Shown here one piece after another: positions 12,236-23,264 of a stretch of DNA of 64,000 nt (positions are counted from its first letter, which is position 1; the number at the start of each line of letters is the position of its first letter). Position numbers and translations under genes: made by a program. Under the pieces are notes generated by a model. It did not search any database and was not told the DNA's origin. It saw only the letters and a list, made by a program, of their open reading frames with translations. The stretch covers positions 7,111,734 to 7,175,733 of the forward strand of contig CAMZMU010000012.1 of the NCBI GenBank assembly GCA_947311845.1. Reading direction: 5' to 3'. This DNA is from Poa pratensis (Eukaryota > Streptophyta > Magnoliopsida > Poales > Poaceae).

Positions 12236-14204
12236 TATTCATATTTGAATTATGTTTACGTTTATTAAATACTCAGATTTGAAAGGCATTCAAAATTTTA
12301 AAATATTCAAATTTATAATTTGATCATATGCCATAAATAGTTAACGTTCATTTTTGTGTTCATGTTGATATATTTGTCATATTTTTCCGACGGATAGATT
12401 TGAAGTTGTTGTTATACTTCACATTTCACATTTCTCTTATCTTTTTCTTTTGCGCAAATAATACTCTAAATATTAAATGCTCAGATTTGAACGACATTCA
12501 ATATTTTGAAATTTTCAAATTTGAATTTTGATCATATGCCATAAATAGTCAACGTTTTTTTGTGGTCATGTTGTTTTTTTGTCATATTTGTAAGTACCGC
12601 GGTGTAAAGAATTCAAATTTGAAAATATACACATTCAAAAGTTGTTTGGATTTAAATCTATTGGAATTCAAAAAAAGTTTGCATTTATAAGTTGTATTCA
12701 TATTTGAATTATGTTTACATTTATTAAATGCTCAGAGTTGAAAGGCATTCAAAAATTTAAAATATTCAAATTTGGAATTTGATCATATGCCATAAATAGT
12801 CAACATTTATTTTTGTGTTCATGTTGATATATTTGTCATATTTTTACGACAGATAGATTTGAAGTTATTTTTATACTTCACATTTCACATTTCTCTTATC
12901 TTTTTCCTTTGCTGAAATAATACTCCAAATATTTGTGAATTTTTTTAAGACAAATGACTTCGTTATTATAAATTGGAACATTGCTTATGGTTTTTAGACA
13001 AATGACTCCATTATTAAGAGAGATGTGAAATGTTTGGATTATTGTAAAAAAAATGACTCCATTATCATTTGTTTAAGGAATTGGAACATTGCTTGAACAT
13101 TACTTCCTTTTTTATCTTTTGCTTTTGCTTAAACAATACTCGGAATATTTAACATTTCTCTTATCTTTTGTAGATCATTAAAAAATAATCATCGAAATTA
13201 AATAAAAGTAGCTCTTATATTCCATCACCTAGTAAAGCTCACCGTGGACGTTGTGATTCAAAATGTTAAAATTCGTCGTAATTTGTCGTCTGGAGTATCT
13301 GCAAATTTTATAGCAAATTTAGATGTTCAAATATGTTTGTAGTTTGACATAGATATTTAATTAAGCTCCATAATCAGGGGAATACAGTATATAAGTATTT
13401 TTTAAAATCAACTCCATTTATTTAGAGGGAATGTATTTAGGTTGTATCCAAATATTTGCCAAATTAAAATGTCCAAAAAATGTTTGTATTTTGTCGGAAG
13501 TAGTTAGCATGTATTTTTTGGTCATTTTGATATTTTTTTCATATTTTTCTGATGGTTAGATATCAAACTATTGATTTTGCAATATTGATCTTTTTTCTGG
13601 AAATTGTGTAAGCAAACTGGACCCACCTGTCAGGGAATTTAGCATTTTCTAAGATTTATGTGGAAAAGAATAAATCGCTGACGGGTGGGGCCCACTGTGA
13701 TGTCTGGATGGCATCAGCAATGGCGGCAACGGGCACGGCGAGCACGCCGGCGTCGAACCACCGCCATCTGGGACGCGTGGCTCGGTGCGTCAGAGGCGCG
13801 TGCACGCGGGTTGGCCGGAAGTGGCGGCGCCGCTGCAGTTTGGTCGCCGTAGCGTCGCCGGCGGCAAGCAGACGCGGCGGAAGGAGCAGCGGCATGGCGG
13901 CGATGATTCCGACGCGGCTGGGGCGTCTCAGCAGGCGATAATCGGAGAGGATCGAGAGGAGGCGACGGCGGAGCTTCCCGTGCGGGTAGATCTGAGGGGG
14001 GGAGGAGCGTAACGGCAGCGTGCTGCGTCGGCGGCGACGGCGACCTCCGCGTCGCGCGGGAGAGAGAAAGGGGGAGGGGGATGTGTGGACGGTTTTGCAG
14101 AGAAGGACGTGGATTTTTCGGGAATCGCAAATAAGTCCCTCGCAGCGTGAAAGTTTGGGCTGCGGAGCTATTTCTCAGTTTGCGAGGGGTGTTCTCGCAA
14201 ATTG
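12236..14204 (+). repeat. 1.97 kb tandem duplication, unit 2
   Basis: Second copy of the preceding unit, head to tail. After its terminal GCAAATTG the sequence continues into unique DNA (GACGCGGTGACC) and then into the LTR element at 14231. The units share a few bases of AATTGTATTC-like text at the junction. Confidence 0.9.
13659..14170. other. GC-rich island in unit 2
   Basis: Copy of the island at 11690-12200. The same + strand text MEKNKSLTGGAHCDVW is readable at 13660, whereas the long minus-strand frame differs from unit 1 because of small indels. The open frames are therefore not conserved between copies. Confidence 0.5.
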
Positions 14205-14230
14205 ACGCGGTGACCGGTGGGCGACCGGCT

Positions 14231-15931
14231 TGTCGGAGACTAGGGGTGGGCATAAAAACCGAAGACCGAAAACCGAAACCGAAAAGACCGAGACCGAAAC
14301 CGAAAAGACCGAGACCGAAAAGACCGGTAGAAATTTGGGTACCAAATTAGAAAAGACCGAAATTAAATCAGAAATTCGGTCATCACTTATAAATAACCCG
14401 AATAGACCGAAAGACCGATTTTATTTTATTTTGAGAGAATTATGTATGGAAACAACCAAATTTGTGTGCCAGCCTAGTTTATGTACATCTAGTCTATAGG
14501 CCCAACTACTGAACCAAGCGTACCATCTGGTCTCTATACGCAACAAGTGAGTATACAAGCCCAGTGTAAAGTAGATTCTCCCGTGCGCGAGAGACCCAGT
14601 CGATCTCTTCCCGCTTTCCTAGTACCGGGCGTCGATTCCGCTTCTTGCGCACTAGATTTTGGTATATTTGGTCATGACCGAAGACCGAACCGAATAGACC
14701 GAAGACCGAATAATAGAAAACTGGAAAGACCGAATTTATTACGGGTATCATTTTCTAGATGACCGAAATTGTTAAAGACCGAAAAGACCGAACCGAACTA
14801 ACCGAAAGACCGAACGCCCACCCTTATCGGAGACTAGTCCCAGGAACTAGGGGTGTCTCTCAGAAGCCAGGGAACGAGTAAGGGGCTGAACACAACGTCA
14901 AACAGATCCCCAACAACCTCGGCGACGGTGCTCGTGAGCTCGGTGAGGAACATCACGGCAGAGATGGTACACGAGCCGCTACCCAGGTTCAGGCCCACCG
15001 TGAGGTGTAAAAGCCCTACATCCTGCTAAGATGTATTGCACTGCTTGGAGAGGTTCACAGTACAAGGGTGCTTGCCGAGGGCACAGTTGTGGCTATGGTG
15101 GACTATGGTGGAATGAGCTCCGTCTTCTCCTAGACGTAGCTGCTTGGTTGTGGAATGAGTTGGTGAATGCGGGATCCCCTCCTAGGTCGTACACTGGCTC
15201 CTTATATACTGGGCTTGGTCCTCTTCCCCGAAAACCTCCGGCGGGAAGGGATACCACAATGCCGCCGAGTTGGAGCACAGCGCACAGCGTCGGGGGCGTC
15301 CATGGACGCGGTCCATGGCAGAGAACGTCGTCTTGGCAGAAAAAGCCACCGTCCAACCAGGACGGTGGGCTGGCGCTGCAGAGCTTTGGGGCGTGCCCCA
15401 CGGTGACGTCGCAGTTGGAGCGTAGCGGCGGCCGGCCGCTTTATCACCAAATTGGCAAGTCTTGGAGTCCGCTTTGCTTCCCCAGCTCCTTTGACCTTTA
15501 TACACGAGAATGGCAACTGCGGCGTCTTCGTCATCGCGCGCAGGCGCGCGCGTCACTCTGCGGCGGGCGCAGAGCCCATGTGCGCTCTGCAGCGGCGCAG
15601 GAGCTTGCTTCCACTTGAAGGAACCCCGCGAGGGCCTGAAGCCTCGCCGAGGTTTGTAGCCGTTGACTTCTCGCGAGGGTAGCGCGGAGACGCGCCAGGA
15701 CCTGATGGTCCTCTAGGAGAGGCCTTCCTGAGGCAGAGTTCCTCTCGAGGCCCCTAGGCCGAACGTCTGGTCCTTAGCAGAAATGCTCAGTCGAGCAAAG
15801 AAACCCTCGCGAGGGAAAATGCCTCGCGAGGCTCGTCAGGCTGAAAGCCTGGTCCTTAGTAGAATTCCTGCGGAGCGTTTGAGGGCTGTGGCAGGCCGGC
15901 CCATGGTACCCTGGTTTTCACTGGGCCGACA
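14231..15931 (-). repeat. LTR (3' LTR of minus-strand Gypsy), carrying a hAT MITE
   Basis: TGTCGG…CCGACA, about 1107 bp once the 586-bp MITE and its 8-bp duplication are removed. It matches 21446-22449 but keeps about 130 bp near 15760-15895 that the other LTR lacks. It holds several CCTCGCGAGG-type palindromes. Confidence 0.88.
14241..14826. mobile_element. hAT-type MITE (586 bp), ACCGA-rich
   Basis: The ends TAGGGGTGGGC and GCCCACCCTTA are inverted repeats with one mismatch, and the element is flanked by the 8-bp duplication TCGGAGAC (14233-14240, 14827-14834), as for hAT transposons. The other LTR of the host element (21448-21455) is the empty site. Both arms are packed with GACCGAAA/AACCGA units. 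There is no transposase. Confidence 0.88.
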
Positions 15932-16120
15932 GTAGCCCCCGGGCCCGCGATGGGCACGCTGGAGCTCCTCAGGCGGAGGCGAATCGTCGTGGGCCCAAAG
16001 AAGCCTGCGAAGCCCGAGACACGTGGAGCGTCACGGCCGGACACGATCCCACGATCTCCTCTGAAGTAACGGGCGTAGTGGTGGGTCCCGCCACGTCCTG
16101 GTAACGGCTCGATGAGCCGA

Positions 16121-16126
16121 TATAAG
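16121..16126 (+). promoter_or_regulatory. Possible TATA box for the antisense ORF
   Basis: TATAAG about 100 bp upstream of the ATG at 16229. It follows a GC-rich stretch and precedes a pyrimidine-rich leader (16150-16200), a plausible core promoter for the ORF that opposes the element's own transcription. Confidence 0.4.
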
Positions 16127-16228
16127 GCGAAGAGCTCGGCGCAGGCGGCCATTACTCCACTCGTTCCCCTTTCGTCTCCTTCTTCCCAGCGCTCAATCCC
16201 CAAACTCCTCCTTCGCGACCTTGCTGCA

Positions 16229-19200
16229 ATGGCGCCCAAGAAGGCCACCGCTGCCACGAAGGGCAAGGCAGTGGTGCAGGGCGGCGAGCCTGCTGCGATG
16301 CAGCGGGACGGTGACTTCGAGCCAGCTCTGTCCGGCTCCCGCTTCGAGACGGAGGCGCAGCTGGACAAGGTGCGTCACATGGCGGCCTCGAAGACCAACG
16401 AGCACGGCGCCACGGTGCTCAAGCGAGCGGGCAACTCTCACGGCAGCTTCTACCCCATCTTCATGCACACTCTCTTCGCCGGGCTCGTTCCTCCCTTCTC
16501 CGATTTCTTCCTGGCGGTTCTGGAGCGCTACCAGATCCAGGTTCTTCATCTCCACCCCAACTCCATCCTCGTCCTCGCCATCTTCGCCTACCTCTGCGAG
16601 GCGTACATCGGCATTCCGCCTTCGGTGGACCTCTTCCGCAGCTTCTACGCGCTCCGGTTCACGGCGAACAAGGAGCGGTCGGGGTGCGTGTCCTTCCGCA
16701 TCACCGACGGCATGAAAGGCGTCTACATCCCCATCGCGCGGAACGGCGAGAACATTGTGACCAGCGTGACGAAGAAGGTGGAGGACTTCCGCAAGCGCTG
16801 GTTCCTCATGCAGTTCGGGAGCCAGAGCGCCTTCTTCGAGCTGCCTGAAGCGCCTCCGACGAAGAGGGCGAGCTGGTCTTCCAAGGGGCTCAAGGGCGCG
16901 ACGCTTGGCCCTGTGGTGAGGCGCTTGAGGGACCTCCGCGAGGCTGGCCTCACCGGGCAGATGGTGGCCAAGGACTTCGTGAGGCGCCGCATTGCTCCGC
17001 TCCAGAGGCACGCGGACGCGATGTGGCTGTACTCCAACCAGAGGGACAAGATGCGCCTGAGCGCTACCCTCTACACGAAGGAGGAGTGCACGCCCTCATG
17101 GAGACCCTCTTCACGTCTCCAGACATCCCCGCGCCCACCGACCAGACTGTGCCGCTCCATCGGATCGATCTCGGGCGTCGTGTCTCGCACGTGCAGACGA
17201 TGCCGAAGTTCGACCAGTGGGGCCTGGTGCCTAAGGGGCACGTTGGGCCTCGCGAGGACCCGGAGTCGCGGCGCAGGGGGCACCAGCTGAGGGCGACGAG
17301 GAGACGACGGAGACGCCCGCGGAGTCTGACGCAGGCGCAACCGGCGCCTCGGGAGGCGCCGCTTCCTCGGCGGAGAATCGAGCGCCTCGAAGAGTGCGGC
17401 GCCTGAAGCTGAGATCCACGAGATCTCCTCGGGCAGCGGCGACGAGTTCGTGGTTGCCCCCTCGCAGCGTGTCGAGGGGAAGGAGGAGAGCGATGATGAC
17501 GATGCTTCGTCGGGCCACTGCGAGCCCCGCTCCAAGGCGATCCACGACAGGAACGCCGGAGCCCGGGAGGAAACAGAGGCACGGACGAGCGCGGAGCCCA
17601 GTGCTCCGCCCGCGCGGCGGAAGAAGAGGAAGTGGGTCGACACCGCGGCGTAAGTTTTTGTACTCCCTTTCCTGTTTGATGTTGTTCTTGTGTAGGCCTC
17701 TCGAGGGGTTTTTGAGTCTTTTCCTCTCCAGGCGCCCTGAGGAGCCAAAGAGGCGGAGGCTCCGGAGACTTGGAGAGATCTCCAGCTCTGCCGCGGCGTC
17801 TGCGGCGCCTACGGCTGAAGAGGTGCACCCCGAGGCCACCGCTTCCTCTCCCGAGGCTGCGACGCCGCCTCCTGAGGCAGAGGAGCGCCGCGAGGAGGAG
17901 GAGGAGGAGGTGACGATGCCGTCACCTGGCGGCCTGACGCCTCTCCTGTGCGGCAAGAGAAGACGCCGGAGAGGATGCGGCAAGGACCACGCCGCCGGCG
18001 AAGGAGGGCGCGGCGGAGACAGCTGCGTCTGCAGAGACGCACGCTGACGTCGAAATGGAGGACACCACTGTGCCGTCGCCTCCACCGAGCTCGGGCCTTG
18101 GAGGGCCTACGGTGGGCACTGAGGCTGCCGCGGGGACGGCCTCAGCAGAGAAGGCCAACCCTGCTCCTGGGAAGAGGAGAGTGCTCCCCAGGGGCAGAAA
18201 GATGGTGGAGCTGATGGTGGGGGCGCCTCGAGCCCCCAGAAGGCTCCCAGCGCAGAAGGGAGGGGGGCTCTCGCCAGAGCCCCCAGAAGGCCCCTAGCAT
18301 GGAGGAAGGGGGAGGCTCCCAGCAGAGCCCCCAGGCGCGCCTCGAGGACACTCAGAGCCCAAGGCGCGATGCCCCGGGTCCTCGGCAGGCGCTGGCGCTT
18401 CCAGGCCCTCTGGAGAATCATGGGCCCTAGCCTTGCTGGGTCAGCGCCCAGTCGCAGCTCGCCGAGAGGCTGTCCTTCGCTCGGCGAGGGAGGTGCTCGA
18501 TGGGCTCGAGGCCCAGCTCGCTGAGGAAGACCGCGCAGGGCGGAGGAGGTCGCCGAGCTTGCGCGGGGCTGGGCTTGCCTCCAGGAGACCGTGGAGCGCT
18601 GCCGCCGGAAGGACGAGGCAGCCCAGGCGCAACGCGAGGCGGCGCTGCGCTCTGCTGAAGAGATCCGCATCAGCGTGGTCCGCGAGGTCGAGGAGACCCT
18701 TGCGGACCTGAGTGCTAGGCGCGAGGCTCTCGAGGCGGAGACCGAGGCCAAGCATCAGGAGCTGGCGGCGCGCGAGGCGGCGGTCTCCACCAAGCACAAG
18801 GAGCTTCTGGACCGCGAGGCGGGGATCATCGCCGAGTCGGAGACCGTGCGGCAAGGCCTGGAGAAGCTCCGCGAGGACCTGCGCGTCCGCGAAAACCAGA
18901 TGGTGCAGCGCGGAGCAGAACTTGATGCCCGCGAGACCGAGCTACGCAAGCGCGAGGAACAGGTCGAACAGATCGAGAAGGATCAATCTGCGCAGCGGGA
19001 GCACCTGGAGTCTCGCGAGAGCAAGGTTACTCAAGACGAGGCGTTCTACCAGAAGCGCCTCGCGCTGACCAACGAGAACCTCCGCAAGAAGGAGGAGCAG
19101 ATGGCGGAGGAGTCCGCGACCAAGGAGAACTCTTCCGCGACAATTGCAGGAAGGATTTCGCGGAGAAGGTCAAGAAGCAGGAGGAGCGCTTCACGAAGAG

Positions 19201-19863
19201 ACGCAACGAGCTTGAGGCTCGCATCAGGGAGCTTGAGGCTCAGAAGAAGCGATTTGACTCCCGCCTTCATGACGCTGTGGAGGCTCGGAAGCACGCGGAG
19301 CAGGACCTTGCCTCCTTGACGCAGGACATGAACGAGATGCAGCAGCAGGTGGGGCCTGTTGTGGAGCTCGTCGAGGAAGCTCGGCGGAGCGCTCTGGCTG
19401 CGCAGGTCTTGTCGCGCCAGCGGGAGCGCATGTTTGCTTCCTTGGTGAGGCGTGCGCGGGCCGTTGCGGGCCGCCTGGGGACCGAAGCCCCCAGGCTCTC
19501 TGTCGAGGGGAACTCCGACGTTGCCACCTACCTCAGCTTCTTCGAGCAGCTTCTCACCAAGCTTGAAGAGGTCGTGACGAACCTCGACGACCTGGTCGAC
19601 ACCGAGAGCCGCGAGCTCCTTGGCGTCGCGGTCGGCCAAGTCTTCGCCAACCTTGCACACCTCCACCCCGGCTTCGACTTCGCGTCTGTGATGGAGCCTC
19701 TGGAGAAGGAACTTGCCTCGAAGCTGGACGCCTCGGTGTGGGACGACGTGGAGAAGTACATTCAACGCTTCAAGAGGGTCGAGGTCGAGGAGAGCGACGA
19801 CGAGGCAGGCGCTGAGGAGGTGGATGATGAAGCTGTCGACGGCGACGACGACCCCGCTGCTTA
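16229..19863 (+). pseudogene. Antisense ORF of Tat-type Gypsy ('Transposase_28'/gypsy-type plant transposon domain), broken
   Basis: From ATG 16229 (MAPKKATAATKGK) about 290 codons read cleanly to LYTKEE near 17085, with the segment PPFSDFFLAVLERYQIQ typical of the plant 'putative gypsy type transposon' domain. A frameshift follows, and the text continues in another frame (VHALMETLFTSPDIP). An intron-like gap with gtaagt…ctccag ends lies at about 17650-17731. A long heptad-like, Glu/Arg-rich coiled coil occupies 18590-19130, then another shift near 19140, and the tail (19277-19863) ends in an acidic stretch and TAG. Its role is unknown in the family. Here it is at least doubly frameshifted. 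Confidence 0.7.
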
Positions 19864-20966
19864 GGTTGCCCCTGTGGAGAGATGTGCCAAGGGCACCAGT
19901 TATCTTAAGACTTGTTGCTTTATTTTGTGCTGGTTTGTAAAGACACTTTTATTTTGTGCAAGTGTGAGTGCCCCTCGGGAGGCCTTTTATCTGTTCCCTC
20001 ATGTCTTTTTCGCTCTACGTCGTTAGGACCCTGCTCTTAGCGCAAATAGCACCGCCGCTTCGGTATGCCGGAGTCAGGGCTCGACAAGGCCGGGGGGTGC
20101 GTAAGGCTTAGAGAGGTAAGAGCCCTCGAGGCGCGATGCTCGGGAGCTCCCCTTTGACGTGCAAGCAGCCCATGAGGCGTAAGAGAGAAAAGAGAGGCTC
20201 GAGGGGCGACAAAACCAGCGAGAGGGAAAAAGAGCTCATGAGGCGTAAGTTCTGGACTTAGCTTGGCGAGACGCCTGCTCGTAGAGGGTGTTGTGTTCCT
20301 GGTGAGGTGTTCTCCCTCTCGAGGCTGCCTGAGGCTGGTTTGGAGCTTTTGGAGCCCTGCAAGGCGTCTTGTTCCCTGCGTTGGAGAGAGAGGCGAACCC
20401 ACAAGCAAAGCATAGTTGTACAACTCATGCGCGCTCATAGATTTCCTCATGGGTATCTCACGAGGAGAATAAGCACCAAGGTCCTTGGTGAGGTGACGTG
20501 CATGGGAGCTAACCCACGAGTCAGAGCTCTTTGGTGAGATAACGGTCGTGGGCGGAGAGCCACGAGTTAGAGCTCGGATCCTTTGGATTTTACGATGCTG
20601 CTGGGATGCTCCCGAGACACAGGCACCGTGCTCAGCCCCCGCTCGCGAGGTGCGCATGGGGAAAAATGTGAGCGCGAATGAAATGTAAGAAAACAAACTC
20701 ACCAAGCAATATTACATAACGGCGCCGAAGCGCAATAGGTTCATGATGACCTGAAATTGTTCATTACACTTGGCGAGGCCAAGACAAAGTCCGCCATGTC
20801 TGGGCATGGGGTTCCACATGGAGTGGCTGAGGCTTCCCGCGGCCCGTGGCGACGCGTTGTAGGAACTCTCAGTGGAGATGGCCCTCGTGAAGGGAAAGCT
20901 TGGTGAAGCTGGGAGGTGAAGACGCGTGCTTCCCTCTTGAGACAAAAAATGCCTGCCGCGACGTGA
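19864..20966. other. Spacer between antisense ORF and integrase remnant
   Basis: No gene is visible. A T-rich segment at 19900-19960 may hold the 3' end of the antisense transcript. The rest is GC-rich text without a convincing frame. Confidence 0.4.
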
Positions 20967-21443
20967 TCACGGGTAGAACTTGCGTAGGTGCTCGATGTTC
21001 CATGGATTTTTGATTGGATCGCCGTCTTCCGTCTCGAGCCGTACCGCGCCGGGCCTGGCGATGTGCGCGACCCTGTAGGGGCCTTCCCACATGGGTGAGA
21101 GCTTGTGGAGGCCCTCTCTGGAGAGGATCCTCCTGAGGACGAGATCACCTGTCTCGAGGGTGCGCGGCCGTATGTGGCGGCTGTGGTAGCGGCGCAGGTC
21201 TTGCTGGTACTTTGCCGCTCGGAGGGCGGCACGGCGGCGTAGTCCATCGAGCAGCAGCAAGTCGTCGTTGTGGAGCTCCTCTTGGTTGTCCTCGTTGAAA
21301 GCAAGGATCCGTGGGGACCCATGCTTGATCTCGGTGGGGAGGACTGCTTCAGCGCCATAGACGAGAGCGAACGGCGTTTCTCCAGTGGGCTTCGTGGCGG
21401 TGGTGCGGATGGACCAGAGCACGGAGGGGAGCTCTTCGATCCA
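20967..21443 (-). pseudogene. Gypsy integrase C-terminal fragment
   Basis: The minus strand reads in frame from WIEELPSV through ETPFALVYGAEAVLPTEI to the terminal HLRKFYP and a stop at 20967. This is the end of Gypsy pol, with the GPY-like PMWEGPYRV motif. It begins within 3 bases of the LTR edge (21446): everything upstream in pol, plus gag and the primer binding site, is absent. Confidence 0.85.
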
Positions 21444-21445
21444 AA

Positions 21446-22449
21446 TGTCGGAGACTAGTCCCAGGAACTAGGGGTGTCTCTCAGAAGCCAGGGAACGAGT
21501 AAGGGGCTGAACACAACGTCAAACAGATCCTCAACAACCTCGGCGACGGTGCTCATCGAGCTCGGTGAGGAACATCACGGCAGAGATGGTACACGAGCCG
21601 CTACCAGGTTCAGGCCCACCGTGAGGTGTAAAAGCCCTACGTCCTGCTAAGATGTATTGCACTGCTTGGAGAGGTTCACAGTACAAGGGTGCTTGCCGAG
21701 GGCACAGTTGTGGCTATGGTGGACTATGGTGGAATGAGCTCCGTCTTCTCCCTGAGACGTAGCTGCTTGGTTGTGGAATGAGTTGGTGAATGCGGGATCC
21801 CCTTCCTAGGTCGTACACTGGCTCCTTATATACTGGGTTTGGTCCTCTTCCCCGAAAACCTCCGGCGGGAAGGGATACCACAGTGCCGCCGAGTTGGAGC
21901 ACAGCGCACAGCGTCGGGGGGCGTCCATGGACGCGGTCCATGGCAGAGAGCGCGTCGTCTTGGCAGAAAAAGCCACCGTCCAACCAGGACGGTGGGCTGG
22001 CGCTGCAGAGCTTTGGGGCGTGCCCCACGGTGACGTCGCAGTTGGAGCGTAGCGGCGGCCGGCCGCCTTATCACCAAATTGTCAAGTCTTGGAGTCCGCT
22101 TTGCTTCCCCCAGCTCCTTTGACCACTTTATACACGAGAATGACAATCTGCGGCGTATTCGTCATCGCGCGCAGGCGCGCGCGTCACTCTGCGGCGGGCG
22201 CAGAGCCCATGTGCGCTCTGCAGCGGCGCAGGAGCTTGCTTCCACTTGAAGGAACCCCGCGAGGGCCTGAAGCCTCGCCGAGGTTTTGTAGCCGTTGACT
22301 TCTCGCGAGGGAAAACCCCGCGAGGGTAGCGCGGAGACGCGCCAGGACCTGATGGTCCTCTAGGAGAGGCCTTCCTGAGGCAGAAGTTCCTCTCGAGGCC
22401 GCCTAGGCCGAACGTGGCCCATGGTACCCTGGTTTTCACTGGGCCGACA
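21446..22449 (-). repeat. LTR (5' LTR of minus-strand Gypsy)
   Basis: A 1004-bp direct copy of the LTR at 14231-15931, lacking about 130 bp near its 3' side (around 22414). Its outer end abuts the target duplication CGGCT (22450-22454). Confidence 0.88.
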
Positions 22450-22454
22450 CGGCT

Positions 22455-22867
22455 GGCCACCGGGACGATCGACTGTGACCGGGTGACGTGGCGCCACCCG
22501 ATTGGTAGAAAATCGCCTATGAACAGTAGCTCGCGCTGAGGCCTGTCGTGGCTGATTCCTGACGATCGGATCGCGCGGATCGGACGGCCGTGAAAAGCGG
22601 GTGACGTGGACAGTACGGAGGGGGTGAATCTTTCCAGCCATTATATATTAATCTATTAATCGGTATAAAATAAAAACAGCATCACATCTCTGTTGCAAAA
22701 AAAGATCGACCAAAAAAATGTACTAGACAGAATCCATCTAAAGGCTAAAGCTAGCTAGCTGCTGGCGTGGTTCACGTATACGAGAGAACGAATCAATCAA
22801 GTGTGTGTGGTCCACGTACATACAAGAAATCAACAACTAGCTAGTTAGCTTTGCATGGAAAATCAGG
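22455..22867. other. MULE internal DNA right of the LTR element
   Basis: GC-rich to about 22600 (GGATCGGACGGCCGTG-type text common in grass promoters), then AT-rich with ATTATATATTAA near 22641, then CTAGC-rich. It looks like promoter DNA, but no exon could be defined. Confidence 0.3.
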
Positions 22868-23102
22868 CAAGCGAAGTCTGGTTTGTAAGTTCGGCGCAAG
22901 AAAGAATGGCGCCGACCTGCCACGTCAAATTTTCACGGGTCCCAGCAGCAAACTTCGGCGTTCATGTCGAGTGGCGCCGACCTGCACAAGTTCGGCTTCA
23001 TCGGGATTAACGTCGAGCTGAGAGGCCAGATTTAGAATTAGTTCTCAAGAGCGGCCATATATATTATTAGTTCATGAAAACGGCCATATTTGTCAAAAAT
23101 AC
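22868..23102 (-). repeat. MULE right terminal inverted repeat
   Basis: Reverse complement partner of 7921-8155, ending TTTGTCAAAAATAC. Two copies of GGCGCCGACCTGC lie at about 22909-22921 and 22973-22985. Confidence 0.65.
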
Positions 23103-23264
23103 ATTGACTTCAGAGGTGATAATCATACAGTCACTCGACTCAGCAGCATTATTTTCTTCACGTGTGGCTTTTCTTTTTAACTGCAGAAGCGGGTACTTGT
23201 ATTATGTAGTGATCAGTAAGACTAGCTAAAATCCGACGAGGGTTTCTATCATAAATGAGAGCTG

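Larger units (their letters stand above)
14231..22449 (-). mobile_element. Gypsy (Tat-type) LTR retrotransposon, internally deleted
   Basis: Two LTRs starting TGTCGG and ending CCGACA flank an internal region, with perfect 5-bp target duplications CGGCT at 14226-14230 and 22450-22454. A polypurine tract (GGGGGCTAC on the minus strand, 15932-15940) just before the left LTR, and the direction of the integrase remnant, place it on the minus strand. Integrase C-terminus (21443-20967) and an opposing plus-strand ORF (16229-19863) meet tail to tail, an arrangement known in Tat-lineage elements. Gag, protease, reverse transcriptase and the primer binding site are missing. It sits inside the MULE. 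Confidence 0.85.
7921..23102. mobile_element. Mutator-like element (MULE), 15.2 kb with nested insertions
   Basis: The ends are inverted: the first 22 bases (starting GTATTTTTTGTC) match the reverse complement of the last bases with few differences, and weaker inverted similarity continues for about 235 bp. The flanks are ATTGGCTTC (7912-7920) and ATTGACTTC (23103-23111), a 9-bp target duplication with one mismatch. The undisturbed E2F copy has ATTGACTTC once at the matching place. Long TIRs with a 9-bp duplication define Mutator elements. No MURA transposase is readable, so it is non-autonomous. Without the 8.2 kb LTR element inside it, the element is about 7.0 kb. It splits exon 2 of the E2F duplicate. 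Confidence 0.75.

Noticed and set aside
11687..12242. Long overlapping open frames on both strands in the GC-rich island
   Set aside because: No domain, composition effect of GC-rich DNA, and frames differ between the two tandem copies.
15031..15618. 195-codon open frame
   Set aside because: Lies inside an LTR; the matching part of the other LTR (21661-22146) has a different frame structure.
14231..22449. Reading the Gypsy as a plus-strand element
   Set aside because: No tRNA priming site follows the left LTR, while the polypurine tract and integrase fragment fit the minus strand; the plus-strand ORF is the antisense ORF.
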